From: a virus
DNA: 43,307 nucleotides
Virus record (IMG/VR): IMGVR_UViG_3300044645_001327
Coordinates: 1 to 43,307 of that record
Reading direction: 5' to 3' (one strand)
The notes below the pieces were generated by a model. That model worked only from the letters and a program-made list of their open reading frames with translations. It ran no database searches and was not told where the DNA came from. The translations under genes were made by a program, and so were the position numbers. Positions within the stretch are counted from its first letter, which is position 1. Each line of letters begins with the position of its first letter. Shown piece after piece: positions 33,957 through 41,176 of this stretch.

Positions 33957-34238
33957 TCAGTCAAGACCAAGACGAATTTTCTCCTGCGTTTCAAAAACGA
34001 CAGGAGTGTTCATCACACTCTTGTACGACTGCAGGATCAACTGGTTGATGACGTCGTAGCTGACCTGCAACTTCTCACCAATTTCGGTGATGTTGAGGCC
34101 ATCTTCCTCCCGAAGTCGGCGAATTTCGAGGGCGACATCCTCCAGTTTGCGAGGCGAGTTACCCGGCATAGCAGGGTTTACCGCAGGGCTTTTAGTCCCT
34201 ACGCTGGTGTCACCGTCCATTTGTTTGCGAGCAGGCAT
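33957..34238 (-). CDS. HTH DNA-binding protein inside the late region
   Basis: The protein has 93 residues from ATG 34238 (MPARKQMDGDTSVGTKSPAV...; ATG 34244 adds two). After a disordered N-terminus comes LEDVALEIRRLREEDGLNITE and IGEKLQVSYDVINQLI, a helix-turn-helix of the sigma-70 region 4 / Trp-repressor-like class. It is the only regulator-like gene placed in the structural region, on the opposite strand between capsid and connector genes. A -10-like TAATAC (34263 down to 34258) lies about 19 bp upstream, overlapping the start of the divergent gene. Confidence 0.6.
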   Translation of the reverse strand: MPARKQMDGDTSVGTKSPAVNPAMPGNSPRKLEDVALEIRRLREEDGLNITEIGEKLQVSYDVINQLILQSYKSVMNTPVVFETQEKIRLGLD

Positions 34239-34242
34239 GAGC

Positions 34243-34431
34243 ATGGTGCGTCTCTTCGTATTACAGGATAGCTGCCGCAGCTTCGTAGACGTACCCTACG
34301 GCCAGCACCTAGAAGCCCAGGCCGACCTGGAAATGGCTGGTGCCAACGTTTACCACGCGGCACTGCTTAGCGCACCCCCAAAGACAAGAAACTACCGAAC
34401 GGCAGTTAGACTGCAACAAAGGCTGTATTAA
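34243..34431 (+). CDS. Small hypothetical protein, divergent from the HTH gene
   Basis: The protein has 62 residues (MVRLFVLQDSCRSFVDVPYG, then AQADLEMAGANVYHAALLSA and a basic tail). The pattern RLFVLQD.C.SF.DVPYG...L...GANVYHAAL is familiar from small cyanophage proteins. Its start is 4 bp from that of the divergent HTH gene and its stop is 2 bp before the connector gene. Function unknown. Confidence 0.6.
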   Translation: MVRLFVLQDSCRSFVDVPYGQHLEAQADLEMAGANVYHAALLSAPPKTRNYRTAVRLQQRLY

Positions 34432-34433
34432 CC

Positions 34434-34964
34434 GTGCCAGCAGCAATCGACGCGACTCTCGGGGGCACCTCTGCGAACTCGTACGTCACGCTGGCTGCTG
34501 CCAACACGTATTTCGAAACAGTCCCCGATTCCAGCACCTGGACCAACAAAACCGACGACCAGAAAAACCGCTCACTGATTTCCGCCACCCGCTGGATCGA
34601 CGCGCTGACTTTTTACGGCGACCGCTGCACCGAAACCCAAGCACTGAAGTGGCCCCGCGACGAGTACAAAGTTGACGGCATCGACCTCGTCTGCACCCTG
34701 ATCCCAGAAGGTATCAAGGTTGCTACCTATGAACTGGCGCGGGCCTTCGCCAACGACACCGACGCCATCACCGGCACCAGCGGCACCACCGGTATCTACG
34801 ACGAAGTGGAACTGGGCGAACTCCGCGTCAAGTACAACAAAACTTCACAAACCAGCGGCGTTATCAACAACGTCTTCGACGTCTACCCGTGGCTTCAGAC
34901 CTACCTAGGCCCCTACTGCCTAGGCGGCGCGTCTAACCACGCTGTACGCCTCTACAGGGGCTAG
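34434..34964 (+). CDS. Head-tail connector (DnaT-like/adaptor family)
   Basis: The protein has 176 residues from GTG 34434. MPAAIDATLGGTSANSYVTL, then AANTYFETVP...WTNKTDDQKNRSLISATRWID and LKWPRD match the phage family annotated as putative DnaT-like ssDNA-binding protein, which in siphoviruses is the head-completion or adaptor (gp6/gp15-like) protein. Position directly after the capsid block supports the connector role, while DNA replication is unlikely. The domain is alpha-helical with a beta hairpin at the end (VELGELRVKYNKTS). Confidence 0.75.
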   Translation: MPAAIDATLGGTSANSYVTLAAANTYFETVPDSSTWTNKTDDQKNRSLISATRWIDALTFYGDRCTETQALKWPRDEYKVDGIDLVCTLIPEGIKVATYELARAFANDTDAITGTSGTTGIYDEVELGELRVKYNKTSQTSGVINNVFDVYPWLQTYLGPYCLGGASNHAVRLYRG

Positions 34965-34966
34965 TC

Positions 34967-35344
34967 ATGAGCCAAATCGACGACGTATTCCAAGCAATCC
35001 CCGCCCCCCTTCTAAATGACTGGGGCCAGACCATCACGTACCTCAAAACTTCTACGCCCCGCATCTACGACCCCACCACCGGCAGCGTGAACGGTGCCGA
35101 CGTCTCTGTAACGATCAAAGGCATCATCACCCGTGTAACCCCCCGCGAATCCGAGGGCCTGTACCAAACCACCGACCTAAAAGTCATCATCGGCACCGCC
35201 GAGCTTGGAACTTACTACCCCACCGAAGCCGACCGCATCCAATACACCCAAGACGGCGTAACCCGCGAGGCCAAGATCATCGCCATCACCAGCTACCGAG
35301 GCGATAACCCAGTGCTCCACACCCTAATTGCGAGGCCCCAGTAA
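34967..35344 (+). CDS. Head closure / head-tail adaptor protein
   Basis: This 125-residue, beta-rich protein begins MSQIDDVFQAIPAPLLNDWG and continues QTITYLKTSTPRIYDPTTGS, VSVTIKGIITRVTPRES, LKVIIGTAELG and ILHTLIARP-type strands. It has the pattern of gp16/FII-type stopper proteins (a barrel with D-[PD]-TTG turn). The position between adaptor and gp10-like protein agrees. The next gene overlaps by 1 bp (TAATG). Function by synteny, no catalytic motif. Confidence 0.65.
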   Translation: MSQIDDVFQAIPAPLLNDWGQTITYLKTSTPRIYDPTTGSVNGADVSVTIKGIITRVTPRESEGLYQTTDLKVIIGTAELGTYYPTEADRIQYTQDGVTREAKIIAITSYRGDNPVLHTLIARPQ

Positions 35345-35886
35345 TGGCCCGCCGTATTGGTACAGCCCGCAACGACATCCGCAATCTGGGTTCCGATGCA
35401 CTGAACGCAATTAACCAGGCGTGCCGACAGGCTGCGGTCGAAATAATGAATGACCTGGGCCGCTTGGGTCCGGCCTACACAGGCAATTTCCGCGACAGTT
35501 GGGTCGCCATTCCAGTCGGTCAGGGTGCCTCCGGAACGGCAGGCGGCGACTACCCATACCAAATTTCAGATGTACCCAATCTGTCTTTGACCCGCCGCGA
35601 AGTCGGACGTGTCACAAAATTCACCATAGAAAACACACAACCGTACGCAGAGTACGCACTGGACTTAAAAGAAGGACGTTTCTATCCACCCGACGAGTTC
35701 GGTCCTATCAAAAAACCGGTAAACGAAGGCAGTCGTGCAGATGGACTAACAAAACGCGGCGACGTTAACCCAGGCATTGGCGACGCAAAAAGTACCGCCG
35801 AACTGGACTGGTATGTAAATTACATCAAGGGCGGTGGTCTGCAAAAAGCATTGACAGCCGGCGTAAAACTGGGCTTCAAAGCATGA
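35344..35886 (+). CDS. HK97 gp10-like neck / tail-completion protein
   Basis: The 180-residue protein (MARRIGTARNDIRNLGSDAL...) has the features of the gp10-like family: an N-terminal helix, RLGPAYTGNFRDSWVAIPVG, then NTQPYAEYALDLKEGRF. The conserved P.(Y)TG.(L/F)R.S...P and N..PYA.Y(L)..G patterns are present. It ends in a helix WYVNYIKGGGLQKALTAGVK. Neck proteins of this family connect the connector to the tail terminator. Overlaps the next gene by ATGA. Confidence 0.7.
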   Translation: MARRIGTARNDIRNLGSDALNAINQACRQAAVEIMNDLGRLGPAYTGNFRDSWVAIPVGQGASGTAGGDYPYQISDVPNLSLTRREVGRVTKFTIENTQPYAEYALDLKEGRFYPPDEFGPIKKPVNEGSRADGLTKRGDVNPGIGDAKSTAELDWYVNYIKGGGLQKALTAGVKLGFKA

Positions 35887-36314
35887 ACTACCAAGCAATT
35901 CGCGCATCAATCGAGAATCCGCTGCTTTCGGCGTTTGGCGCACTGGTGCCTGCTGTACCGATTTACTTTGACAACATCACAGCCGTTCCACCCAATACCA
36001 CCACCGAGTACGTCCGGGTCAACATCACCTTTGGCATTACAAATGAACCAACGCTGACCAGCAGCGTGGACAATGCCCGTGGTGCCCTGATTATCCGCAT
36101 CTTCACTGAAAAAGGCCGTGGTCCCGCCCGCAATCAAGTGCTGTTAACCACCGCTGTGAATGTGCTGGAGACACTTAACAACACCGCTAAGACAAACAGC
36201 GGCACCTTCATGCGCTTGGGTGAAATCAACGGACCCACGTTTTCTTCTACTGAAGAAAGCCCCCATTTCATGGGTCGAATTGACACCAGTTGGGTGGCGA
36301 CAGTCCTTAGTTGA
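35883..36314 (+). CDS. Tail terminator protein (DUF4128-like)
   Basis: This 143-residue protein starts MNYQAIRASIENPLLSAFGA and continues VPIYFDNITAVPPNTTTEYV, then RVNITFG, RGALIIRIFTEKGRGPARNQ and the ending FMGRIDTSWVATV. This is the layout of lambda gpU / DUF4128 tail terminators: helix, strand with PP, then two strands with R-G/F-E-K-G. It caps the tail tube and joins it to the head. The gene ends the connector set; the tail-tube gene follows after a promoter. Confidence 0.78.
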   Translation: MNYQAIRASIENPLLSAFGALVPAVPIYFDNITAVPPNTTTEYVRVNITFGITNEPTLTSSVDNARGALIIRIFTEKGRGPARNQVLLTTAVNVLETLNNTAKTNSGTFMRLGEINGPTFSSTEESPHFMGRIDTSWVATVLS

Positions 36315-36321
36315 AGACTGT

Positions 36322-36330
36322 TGCTATTCT
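36322..36330 (+). promoter_or_regulatory. Extended -10 promoter before the major tail protein
   Basis: TGCTATTCT starts 7 bp after the tail-terminator stop and ends 52 bp before ATG 36383. Confidence 0.4.
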
Positions 36331-36382
36331 GTTATAAGCCGGGCAGTGCCCGCCCCACTGTCCATCCCTTTGGTAAGTCCCT

Positions 36383-37153
36383 ATGGCCACCACTGTTCTG
36401 TCCGGCACGTCCGGCGCTCTGTATTACAAGCCCGCCGGCACCACCGGCACCTTCGGTGAAGCTGGCGTCAACGCCACGACCGATGTCATCACCGTCGAGC
36501 CGTTCCTGAACTTCAAGGTTGGCGATCCTGTTGTCTTCAGCATCTTCAACCCCCTGACCAATAGCACCGGCACCGGCACGTTGCCTGCTGGTATCACTGG
36601 CGGCACCACCTACTACGTGCTGAGCTACACCGCAGCTACTGGCGCCCTTACGGTGTCCGCTACTGCCGGCGGTGTGATTCTGCCGATCACCGATGACGGC
36701 ACTGTCGCCGCCCCCAACGAGTTCAAAGTTGCCTATGCAGCTTTTGCCGCTGTGGGCCAAGTCCGCGACTGGAGCTTCGAGATCACCCGCGCCGAGATCG
36801 ACGTCACCACGATCGGTCAAACCCCCGGCCAGTACGTGCCTTTCCGTAGCTTCATCGCCGGTTTCGCCGACGGCTCTGGCACCGCAACGGTCTACATGAC
36901 CAATGAGGATGCCGCGCTGTCCAACCGGATGATTGAGGACGTGCTTCAGCGCCAGCAAACCGGCGCCGCCTTCAAGCTGTACACCGATCAGGTCTTCAGC
37001 GGTGGCACCCTGAGCGAATCGCTTAGCCGTTCGATCGCCTTCGATGCAGTGCTGACCTCGGCCAGCCTGAACATCAACCCGGACGACGCCCAGTCTGTGA
37101 CTGTCAACTTCCGTCCGTCGGCCACCCCCACCTTCGACTTCGCCAAGTCCTGA
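36383..37153 (+). CDS. Major tail tube protein
   Basis: This 256-residue protein (MATTVLSGTSGALYYKPAGT...) has a beta-sandwich pattern of tail-tube proteins. An inserted domain (about residues 40-115: FKVGDPVVFSIFNPLTNSTG, TYYVLSYTAATGALTVSATA) is probably on the outer tube surface. The core includes GQVRDWSFEITRAEIDVTTI, SFIAGFADGSGTATVYM, and a C-terminal strand NPDDAQSVTVNFRPS. Length and place directly before the G/GT chaperones match lambda gpV. Double stop (TGA TAA) and terminator follow, as at the capsid gene, fitting high expression. Confidence 0.85.
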   Translation: MATTVLSGTSGALYYKPAGTTGTFGEAGVNATTDVITVEPFLNFKVGDPVVFSIFNPLTNSTGTGTLPAGITGGTTYYVLSYTAATGALTVSATAGGVILPITDDGTVAAPNEFKVAYAAFAAVGQVRDWSFEITRAEIDVTTIGQTPGQYVPFRSFIAGFADGSGTATVYMTNEDAALSNRMIEDVLQRQQTGAAFKLYTDQVFSGGTLSESLSRSIAFDAVLTSASLNINPDDAQSVTVNFRPSATPTFDFAKS

Positions 37154-37169
37154 TAACTTCAAAGTTATC
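37152..37169. repeat. Perfect 8-bp inverted repeat GATAACTT-CA-AAGTTATC
   Basis: It overlaps the double stop of the major tail gene and lies 8 bp before the terminator stem. AT-rich with a 2-nt centre, so it is better as an operator-like palindrome or mRNA 3' structure than as a terminator. Confidence 0.55.
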
Positions 37170-37176
37170 GTCACCG

Positions 37177-37202
37177 GCCCCACCACAACGGTGGGGCTTT
37201 TT
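37177..37202 (+). terminator. Rho-independent terminator after the major tail gene
   Basis: GCCCCACC (37177-37184) pairs with GGTGGGGC (37190-37197), followed by five T. Confidence 0.9.
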
Positions 37203-37216
37203 AATGCTTATTGCGT

Positions 37217-37222
37217 TACACT
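37217..37222 (+). promoter_or_regulatory. -10 candidate TACACT before tail chaperone
   Basis: Ends 23 bp before ATG 37246, just after the terminator. No TGn extension. Confidence 0.35.
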
Positions 37223-37245
37223 AGAACGTAAATCAACAAGGTTTT

Positions 37246-37593
37246 ATGCCTTCCTCGATTCCTGTCAGGGCGATTGACCGTCTTCGCAAGGCGGCAAACC
37301 TGGAACCCAGCAAAAAGTCCGTGGAACTGTCTGACGGCACCACCTTTGAGATGTGGGTCAGCCCGCTGACCATGGCCGAGCGTGAACGCGCCCAAAAACA
37401 GGCCAAGTCGGACGACGCCAATGCCTTCGCCCTCCAACTGCTGATTACCAAGGCACTGGACGAAAACGGCGCCAAGCTGTTCGCCCCCGGCGAGATCGAC
37501 GTCCTGAAGAACGAAGTCAAGGACAAGGACCTCCAGACCTTGATGCTGGCAATCCTCACCGACGACGCCGAGCCTATCGACCCAAAGCCCTAG
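37246..37593 (+). CDS. Tail assembly chaperone G (zero-frame product)
   Basis: This 115-residue protein (MPSSIPVRAIDRLRKAANLE...) is soluble and helical, with ELSDGTTFEMWVSPLTMAER (25-44) and a helix-rich end (IDVLKNEVKDKDLQTLMLAI). Position between the tail tube and the tape measure, and the length, match lambda gpG-type chaperones, which coat the tape measure during tail assembly. The stop TAG is preceded by GAC CCA AAG CCC, so a canonical slippery heptamer C_CCA_AAG (37581-37587) is placed two codons before it. Some ribosomes should shift to the -1 frame and make a longer G-T fusion. Confidence 0.82.
   Translation: MPSSIPVRAIDRLRKAANLEPSKKSVELSDGTTFEMWVSPLTMAERERAQKQAKSDDANAFALQLLITKALDENGAKLFAPGEIDVLKNEVKDKDLQTLMLAILTDDAEPIDPKP
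37581..37587 (+). promoter_or_regulatory. Programmed -1 frameshift site C_CCA_AAG
   Basis: The heptamer has the form X_XXY_YYZ in the phase of gene G. The same relation is known for lambda G/GT (GGGAAAG) and conserved in long-tailed phages. Confidence 0.8.
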
Positions 37594-37778
37594 CCGCCGA
37601 ACTGCGTAAGGACAACTGGCTCATGCTGGAATTTGGCGTTGCCAAAGAGCTGGGCCTAAGTCTGACCACCGTTCGCACCACGTTCACTGCCGAAGAACTG
37701 CTTGGCTGGAGCGCCTATTTCAGCATCCTGAACGAGGACCAGCAAAAGGAAATCGACAAAGCCAAACGCCGCCGCTAA
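37587..37778 (+). CDS. T extension of the tail assembly chaperone GT (-1 frame)
   Basis: After slippage the ribosome reads from 37587 (GCC CTA GCC GCC GAA CTG) to the TAA at 37776-37778. This adds 63 residues (ALAAELRKDNWLMLEFGVAK..., TFTAEELLGWSAYFSILNED, end KAKRRR) to the first 114 of G, for a 177-residue GT protein. In lambda the T part binds the tail tube protein while G coats the tape measure; the same split is expected here. The frame has an internal ATG (37623), but no ribosome-binding site and no upstream start, so it is not a separate gene. Confidence 0.78.
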   Translation, partial: ALAAELRKDNWLMLEFGVAKELGLSLTTVRTTFTAEELLGWSAYFSILNEDQQKEIDKAKRRR

Positions 37779-37793
37779 CCCCGGCGGCTTTTC
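37768..37793 (+). terminator. Rho-independent terminator overlapping the GT stop
   Basis: GCCGCCG (37768-37774) pairs with CGGCGGC (37782-37788), followed by TTTTC. The stem includes the last Arg codons of the T frame. Confidence 0.8.
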
Positions 37794-37799
37794 ATTATG

Positions 37800-37805
37800 T
37801 AGACT
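37800..37805 (+). promoter_or_regulatory. -10 candidate TAGACT before tape measure
   Basis: TG stands directly in front of TAGACTGACC, 27 bp before GTG 37833. The same TAGACTGAC occurs at 27035. Confidence 0.35.
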
Positions 37806-37832
37806 GACCTTACGAAAGACTAGGCAAACGTA

Positions 37833-40800
37833 GTGGCCTCTTACGACGCAAAAATTAACGTACTTCTTTCTGGCCTGCGAGACTTAGTCCTGCTGGAAGA
37901 CCGCCTTGAAAAAATTGGCAGTATAGTCAATACATTAAATAAAACACCTATAGCGTTAAATGTAGGCGGAAGAGGAAAAGAAAGGGATCTTTCAGGACAA
38001 TTAAGTAAAGAAGTAAACGATTATGTACGCGAATGGGTAAACGGAAATAAACAAATAGGAAAGTCTATAAACGCTGTAGAGCAGCAGGTCGCAGCGTTTA
38101 ACCAACTATTGCGGGAAACCGCAATGGTACAACAAGACCCAGCGGCAAAAGCCGCTGTAGAGAATCTTGCCGCAGCTTGGGCAGATACTACCCGTGCAGC
38201 CACGCAATATGACAAAAAATTAAATGATATCCAACGTAAAGCACTCGGTCTGCAGCCGCAAGCTGTTCGTGATCTTGAAGTAGCCAGAAGAGAAGCGTTC
38301 GTAGCAAGTGGAGGGAAAAAAGCTCGTCGTGAAAGGGCTTCTTTTTTAGCCGGAGCACCTGTAAGTCAATTTCCAGTTGGCCCTGCACAAGCCTCTACTC
38401 GCCGTCGTTTTGAGGGTGATACTTCAGTAGAAAGAGCAGAAAGTGCCTTAGTCGCCAAAGAACGTCGGGCTCAACGCGCACTAAATATACAATTTTTTGC
38501 AGAAGAAAAAGCTCAAGTGCTTGAACTGGATAGGCTTCGTACCGCCAGTGCACAAAAGCAAACCCAACAGATTCGCGCTATAGGTAAAGCCGTCAGCGGT
38601 AGCTTAAGTTCTGCTGCGATCGGGGGTGCGTTTCCTCTACTGTTTGGGCAGAGTCCGCAAGCTGCGGTTGGTGGCGCTCTGGGGGGCTTACTTGGTGGTG
38701 CCGGCGGCGGTTTTGCCGGTTCTTTGATTGGCACCGCGTTAGGTGAACTTGAAGCTGCCAAGGCCCGCACAAAGGAATTAGCCCTGGAACTTGGCTTTAC
38801 TTCTACCCAGGCAAAAACACTAGCTACCGCTTTTGAATTGGCCGGACGTAATAGCCAACAACTTGAAGCCGCAGTTACAAATATCCAGGGATTAGGTTTA
38901 TCCACACAGGAAACAGCATCTGCTGTCAAAATTGCGGTTGAGCTGTCGCAAGAATACGGAGGCAGTGTTGAAAAAATTGCACAGGCTTTTGCGGATACAC
39001 TTGAATCCGGCAAAGTAAGTATTGCGACTTTAAATAAATTTACCGCTCAAGGTATTCCTATTCAGGATGAACTGGCGAAAAAATTTGGCGTCAGCAGAAC
39101 AAAACTTCTTGAGATGGCTAAAGACGGCCAAATAAGCGTGCAGCAGGTAACGGATGTTCTTGTTGACATGGGAATTGAAGCCGAAAAAACAGCAAGTAAA
39201 GGTGAAACCGGTTTTGATAAATTTACGAAAGCGGTCAACGATATAGCCACCGCCGTAGCCGGGGCAGCTGGAGCACTGCTTAAAGTACTTATTCCCGCTT
39301 TAGATGCAGTACTAACGAAATTATCTGACATAATTAACCGTGCAACAGTAGCTATAAATTTAATTACAGACGCGCAAGTAGGCGAAGCGTCGGCAGCTTT
39401 GTTTAGGTCTGGAACAGCTCGTGGTTTTCTGGGAGGGGTGTTTACAAATAAAGGAAATATAGACGATTTAACTCAAGGATTAAAGAGTTTACAGCCGCTT
39501 TCCGCTAAAACCAAAGAACAGTTTGACCGTATTGCCGCCGTAGCACAGCGATACAGAACAGAACTACAACAGTATGGCGGAACTTTGGGTGAATACGCTG
39601 TAGGCACAGCGCAGGTAGAATTTAATCGCGTGCAAGCTGATCTTGAAAAAGCCAGAAAAACTGTAGGTGTTTCTGTTCCACCTGCTGCAATAACGGGCAT
39701 AAACGCACCAGCAAATCTTCCGCCGTCCGGCGATGGCAGCAGTAAACCAAAAAAAGACACAGCTGCTGAAGAAAAGCAACGTCTGGACGCTTTACTTAAG
39801 CAACTCCAAGAAGAGATTCGAATTCGTACTGAAACTATAGGTCTAGAAGAAAGTTTAGTTGAGGCACGTTCAGACCAGAACGACGAACTGGAAGCACAAA
39901 TACAGTCCAGTATCCGTCTACTGGATATCGGTAGCAAGCAAGCCGTCGTACAGAAAAATTTTGAAGCCGGTAAGATTGGACGTGCCGAATACACATTACG
40001 GCTGCAGCTACTGGAACTTGACAGAACTGAAGATCAAATTAAATACGAAGAAGACCTGAACCGTATTTTTAAGGAACGGTACGGCATTACCGACGCAATC
40101 GCACGACTAGCCCGTGAAGCGCGTACTACCGCGTTCGGTGGAACCGGTGCCACAGGAACATTTAGAACAGATCTAAACCTTATGCCCGGGCTAACAGGAG
40201 GGGCCTTAGGTGAAGAGTACGACCAAGTTAAAACACAGTTAGAAGAATTACTTAAAGTTGAAAATCAAGTAGCTAGTGCGGCTGACACCATCGGTCAAGC
40301 GTTCGGTACCTCTTTTAAGGGTATCCTCGATGGCACATTGTCCGCACAGGAAGCTTTAGCCGGTTTCTTTAGTTCTGTTGCCGATTCTTTTGCCGACATG
40401 GTGTCGCAAATGATCGCGCAGTGGATACGGATGCAGATAATCGGCCTGGCGCAAAGTTTGCTCCCTGGCGGTAGCACTGTTTTTCCGCAAGGCGTTGGTA
40501 ATTTTTCCGGTGCTTTCGGGCCTGCAAGTTCCGTTTCTTTTAATCCGGGCGTATCTTTCGGCGGTTTCCGGGCAGCAGGCGGACCAGTTTCCGGTGGAAC
40601 CTCCTACATGGTGGGCGAACGCGGTCCCGAGTTGTTCGTGCCGGGCCGCAGCGGCAGCATCGTCCCCAATGACAAGATGGGTGGCGGCAGCACCAACGTG
40701 GTAGTGAACGTAGACGCCAAGGGCAGCAGCGTGGCTGGTGATGAGCAAGGCGCCAACCAGCTTGGCAGGGTCATCAGTGCTGCGGTACAGTCAGAATTGA

Positions 40801-40838
40801 TTAAACAGCAGCGGCCCGGCGGTCTTCTCGCACGCTAA
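37833..40838 (+). CDS. Tape measure protein
   Basis: The protein has 1001 residues from GTG 37833. It has long helical and coiled-coil stretches (about 10-260), a Gly/Ala-rich hydrophobic core (about 255-305, AIGGAFPLLFGQ, GGALGGLLGGAGGGFAGSLI), and the conserved tape-measure domain with TGFTSTQAKTLATAFELAGR and GIPIQDELAKKFGVSRTKLL (about 325-450). A transmembrane-like helix is near 470-490. The C-terminal part (about 900-1001) has RAAGGPVSGGTSYMVGERGP, typical of siphovirus tape measures. By tail-length rules, about 1000 residues imply a tail of roughly 150 nm. From 37850 to about 40500 the gene is markedly more AT-rich than its flanks. Confidence 0.92.
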   Translation: MASYDAKINVLLSGLRDLVLLEDRLEKIGSIVNTLNKTPIALNVGGRGKERDLSGQLSKEVNDYVREWVNGNKQIGKSINAVEQQVAAFNQLLRETAMVQQDPAAKAAVENLAAAWADTTRAATQYDKKLNDIQRKALGLQPQAVRDLEVARREAFVASGGKKARRERASFLAGAPVSQFPVGPAQASTRRRFEGDTSVERAESALVAKERRAQRALNIQFFAEEKAQVLELDRLRTASAQKQTQQIRAIGKAVSGSLSSAAIGGAFPLLFGQSPQAAVGGALGGLLGGAGGGFAGSLIGTALGELEAAKARTKELALELGFTSTQAKTLATAFELAGRNSQQLEAAVTNIQGLGLSTQETASAVKIAVELSQEYGGSVEKIAQAFADTLESGKVSIATLNKFTAQGIPIQDELAKKFGVSRTKLLEMAKDGQISVQQVTDVLVDMGIEAEKTASKGETGFDKFTKAVNDIATAVAGAAGALLKVLIPALDAVLTKLSDIINRATVAINLITDAQVGEASAALFRSGTARGFLGGVFTNKGNIDDLTQGLKSLQPLSAKTKEQFDRIAAVAQRYRTELQQYGGTLGEYAVGTAQVEFNRVQADLEKARKTVGVSVPPAAITGINAPANLPPSGDGSSKPKKDTAAEEKQRLDALLKQLQEEIRIRTETIGLEESLVEARSDQNDELEAQIQSSIRLLDIGSKQAVVQKNFEAGKIGRAEYTLRLQLLELDRTEDQIKYEEDLNRIFKERYGITDAIARLAREARTTAFGGTGATGTFRTDLNLMPGLTGGALGEEYDQVKTQLEELLKVENQVASAADTIGQAFGTSFKGILDGTLSAQEALAGFFSSVADSFADMVSQMIAQWIRMQIIGLAQSLLPGGSTVFPQGVGNFSGAFGPASSVSFNPGVSFGGFRAAGGPVSGGTSYMVGERGPELFVPGRSGSIVPNDKMGGGSTNVVVNVDAKGSSVAGDEQGANQLGRVISAAVQSELIKQQRPGGLLAR

Positions 40839-41176
40839 TGGCTACGTTCCCCGACTACAAACCACGCGTTGGCGCCAGCAAGAACAGTGCACCTAAGGTG
40901 CGCTCTACGCGGTTTGGTGACGGATATGAACAACGCGTACAGTTCGGCCTCCAACAAGACCCGAAGGAGTGGACACTGGAGTGGAATGTAACCGAGGAGG
41001 TATCAGACGAAATCGAAACGTTTCTTGAAGCCCGTGGTGGTTCTGAGTCGTTTGACTGGACGCCACCTGATACCAGCACCAGCTACAAGTGGGTATGCAG
41101 TGAGTGGCAAAAGACAATCGACGAGCCATTCCGCGCTGTCATCCGCGCCACTTTTCGCCAAGTGTATGAGCCGTGA
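40838..41176 (+). CDS. Minor tail protein M (gpM-like)
   Basis: This 112-residue protein (MATFPDYKPRVGASKNSAPK...) has the phage minor tail family pattern: RFGDGYEQRVQFGLQQDPKE, W.L.W, then FLEARGGSESFDWTPPD and a closing W...(I)RA.FRQVYEP. In lambda, gpM is part of the distal tail ring. It is coupled to L by GTGA overlap and to the tape measure by TAATG. Confidence 0.9.
   Translation: MATFPDYKPRVGASKNSAPKVRSTRFGDGYEQRVQFGLQQDPKEWTLEWNVTEEVSDEIETFLEARGGSESFDWTPPDTSTSYKWVCSEWQKTIDEPFRAVIRATFRQVYEP

Noticed and set aside
36332-37186. 284-codon open frame on the - strand
   Set aside because: Shadow of the major tail gene; it also runs through the terminator region.
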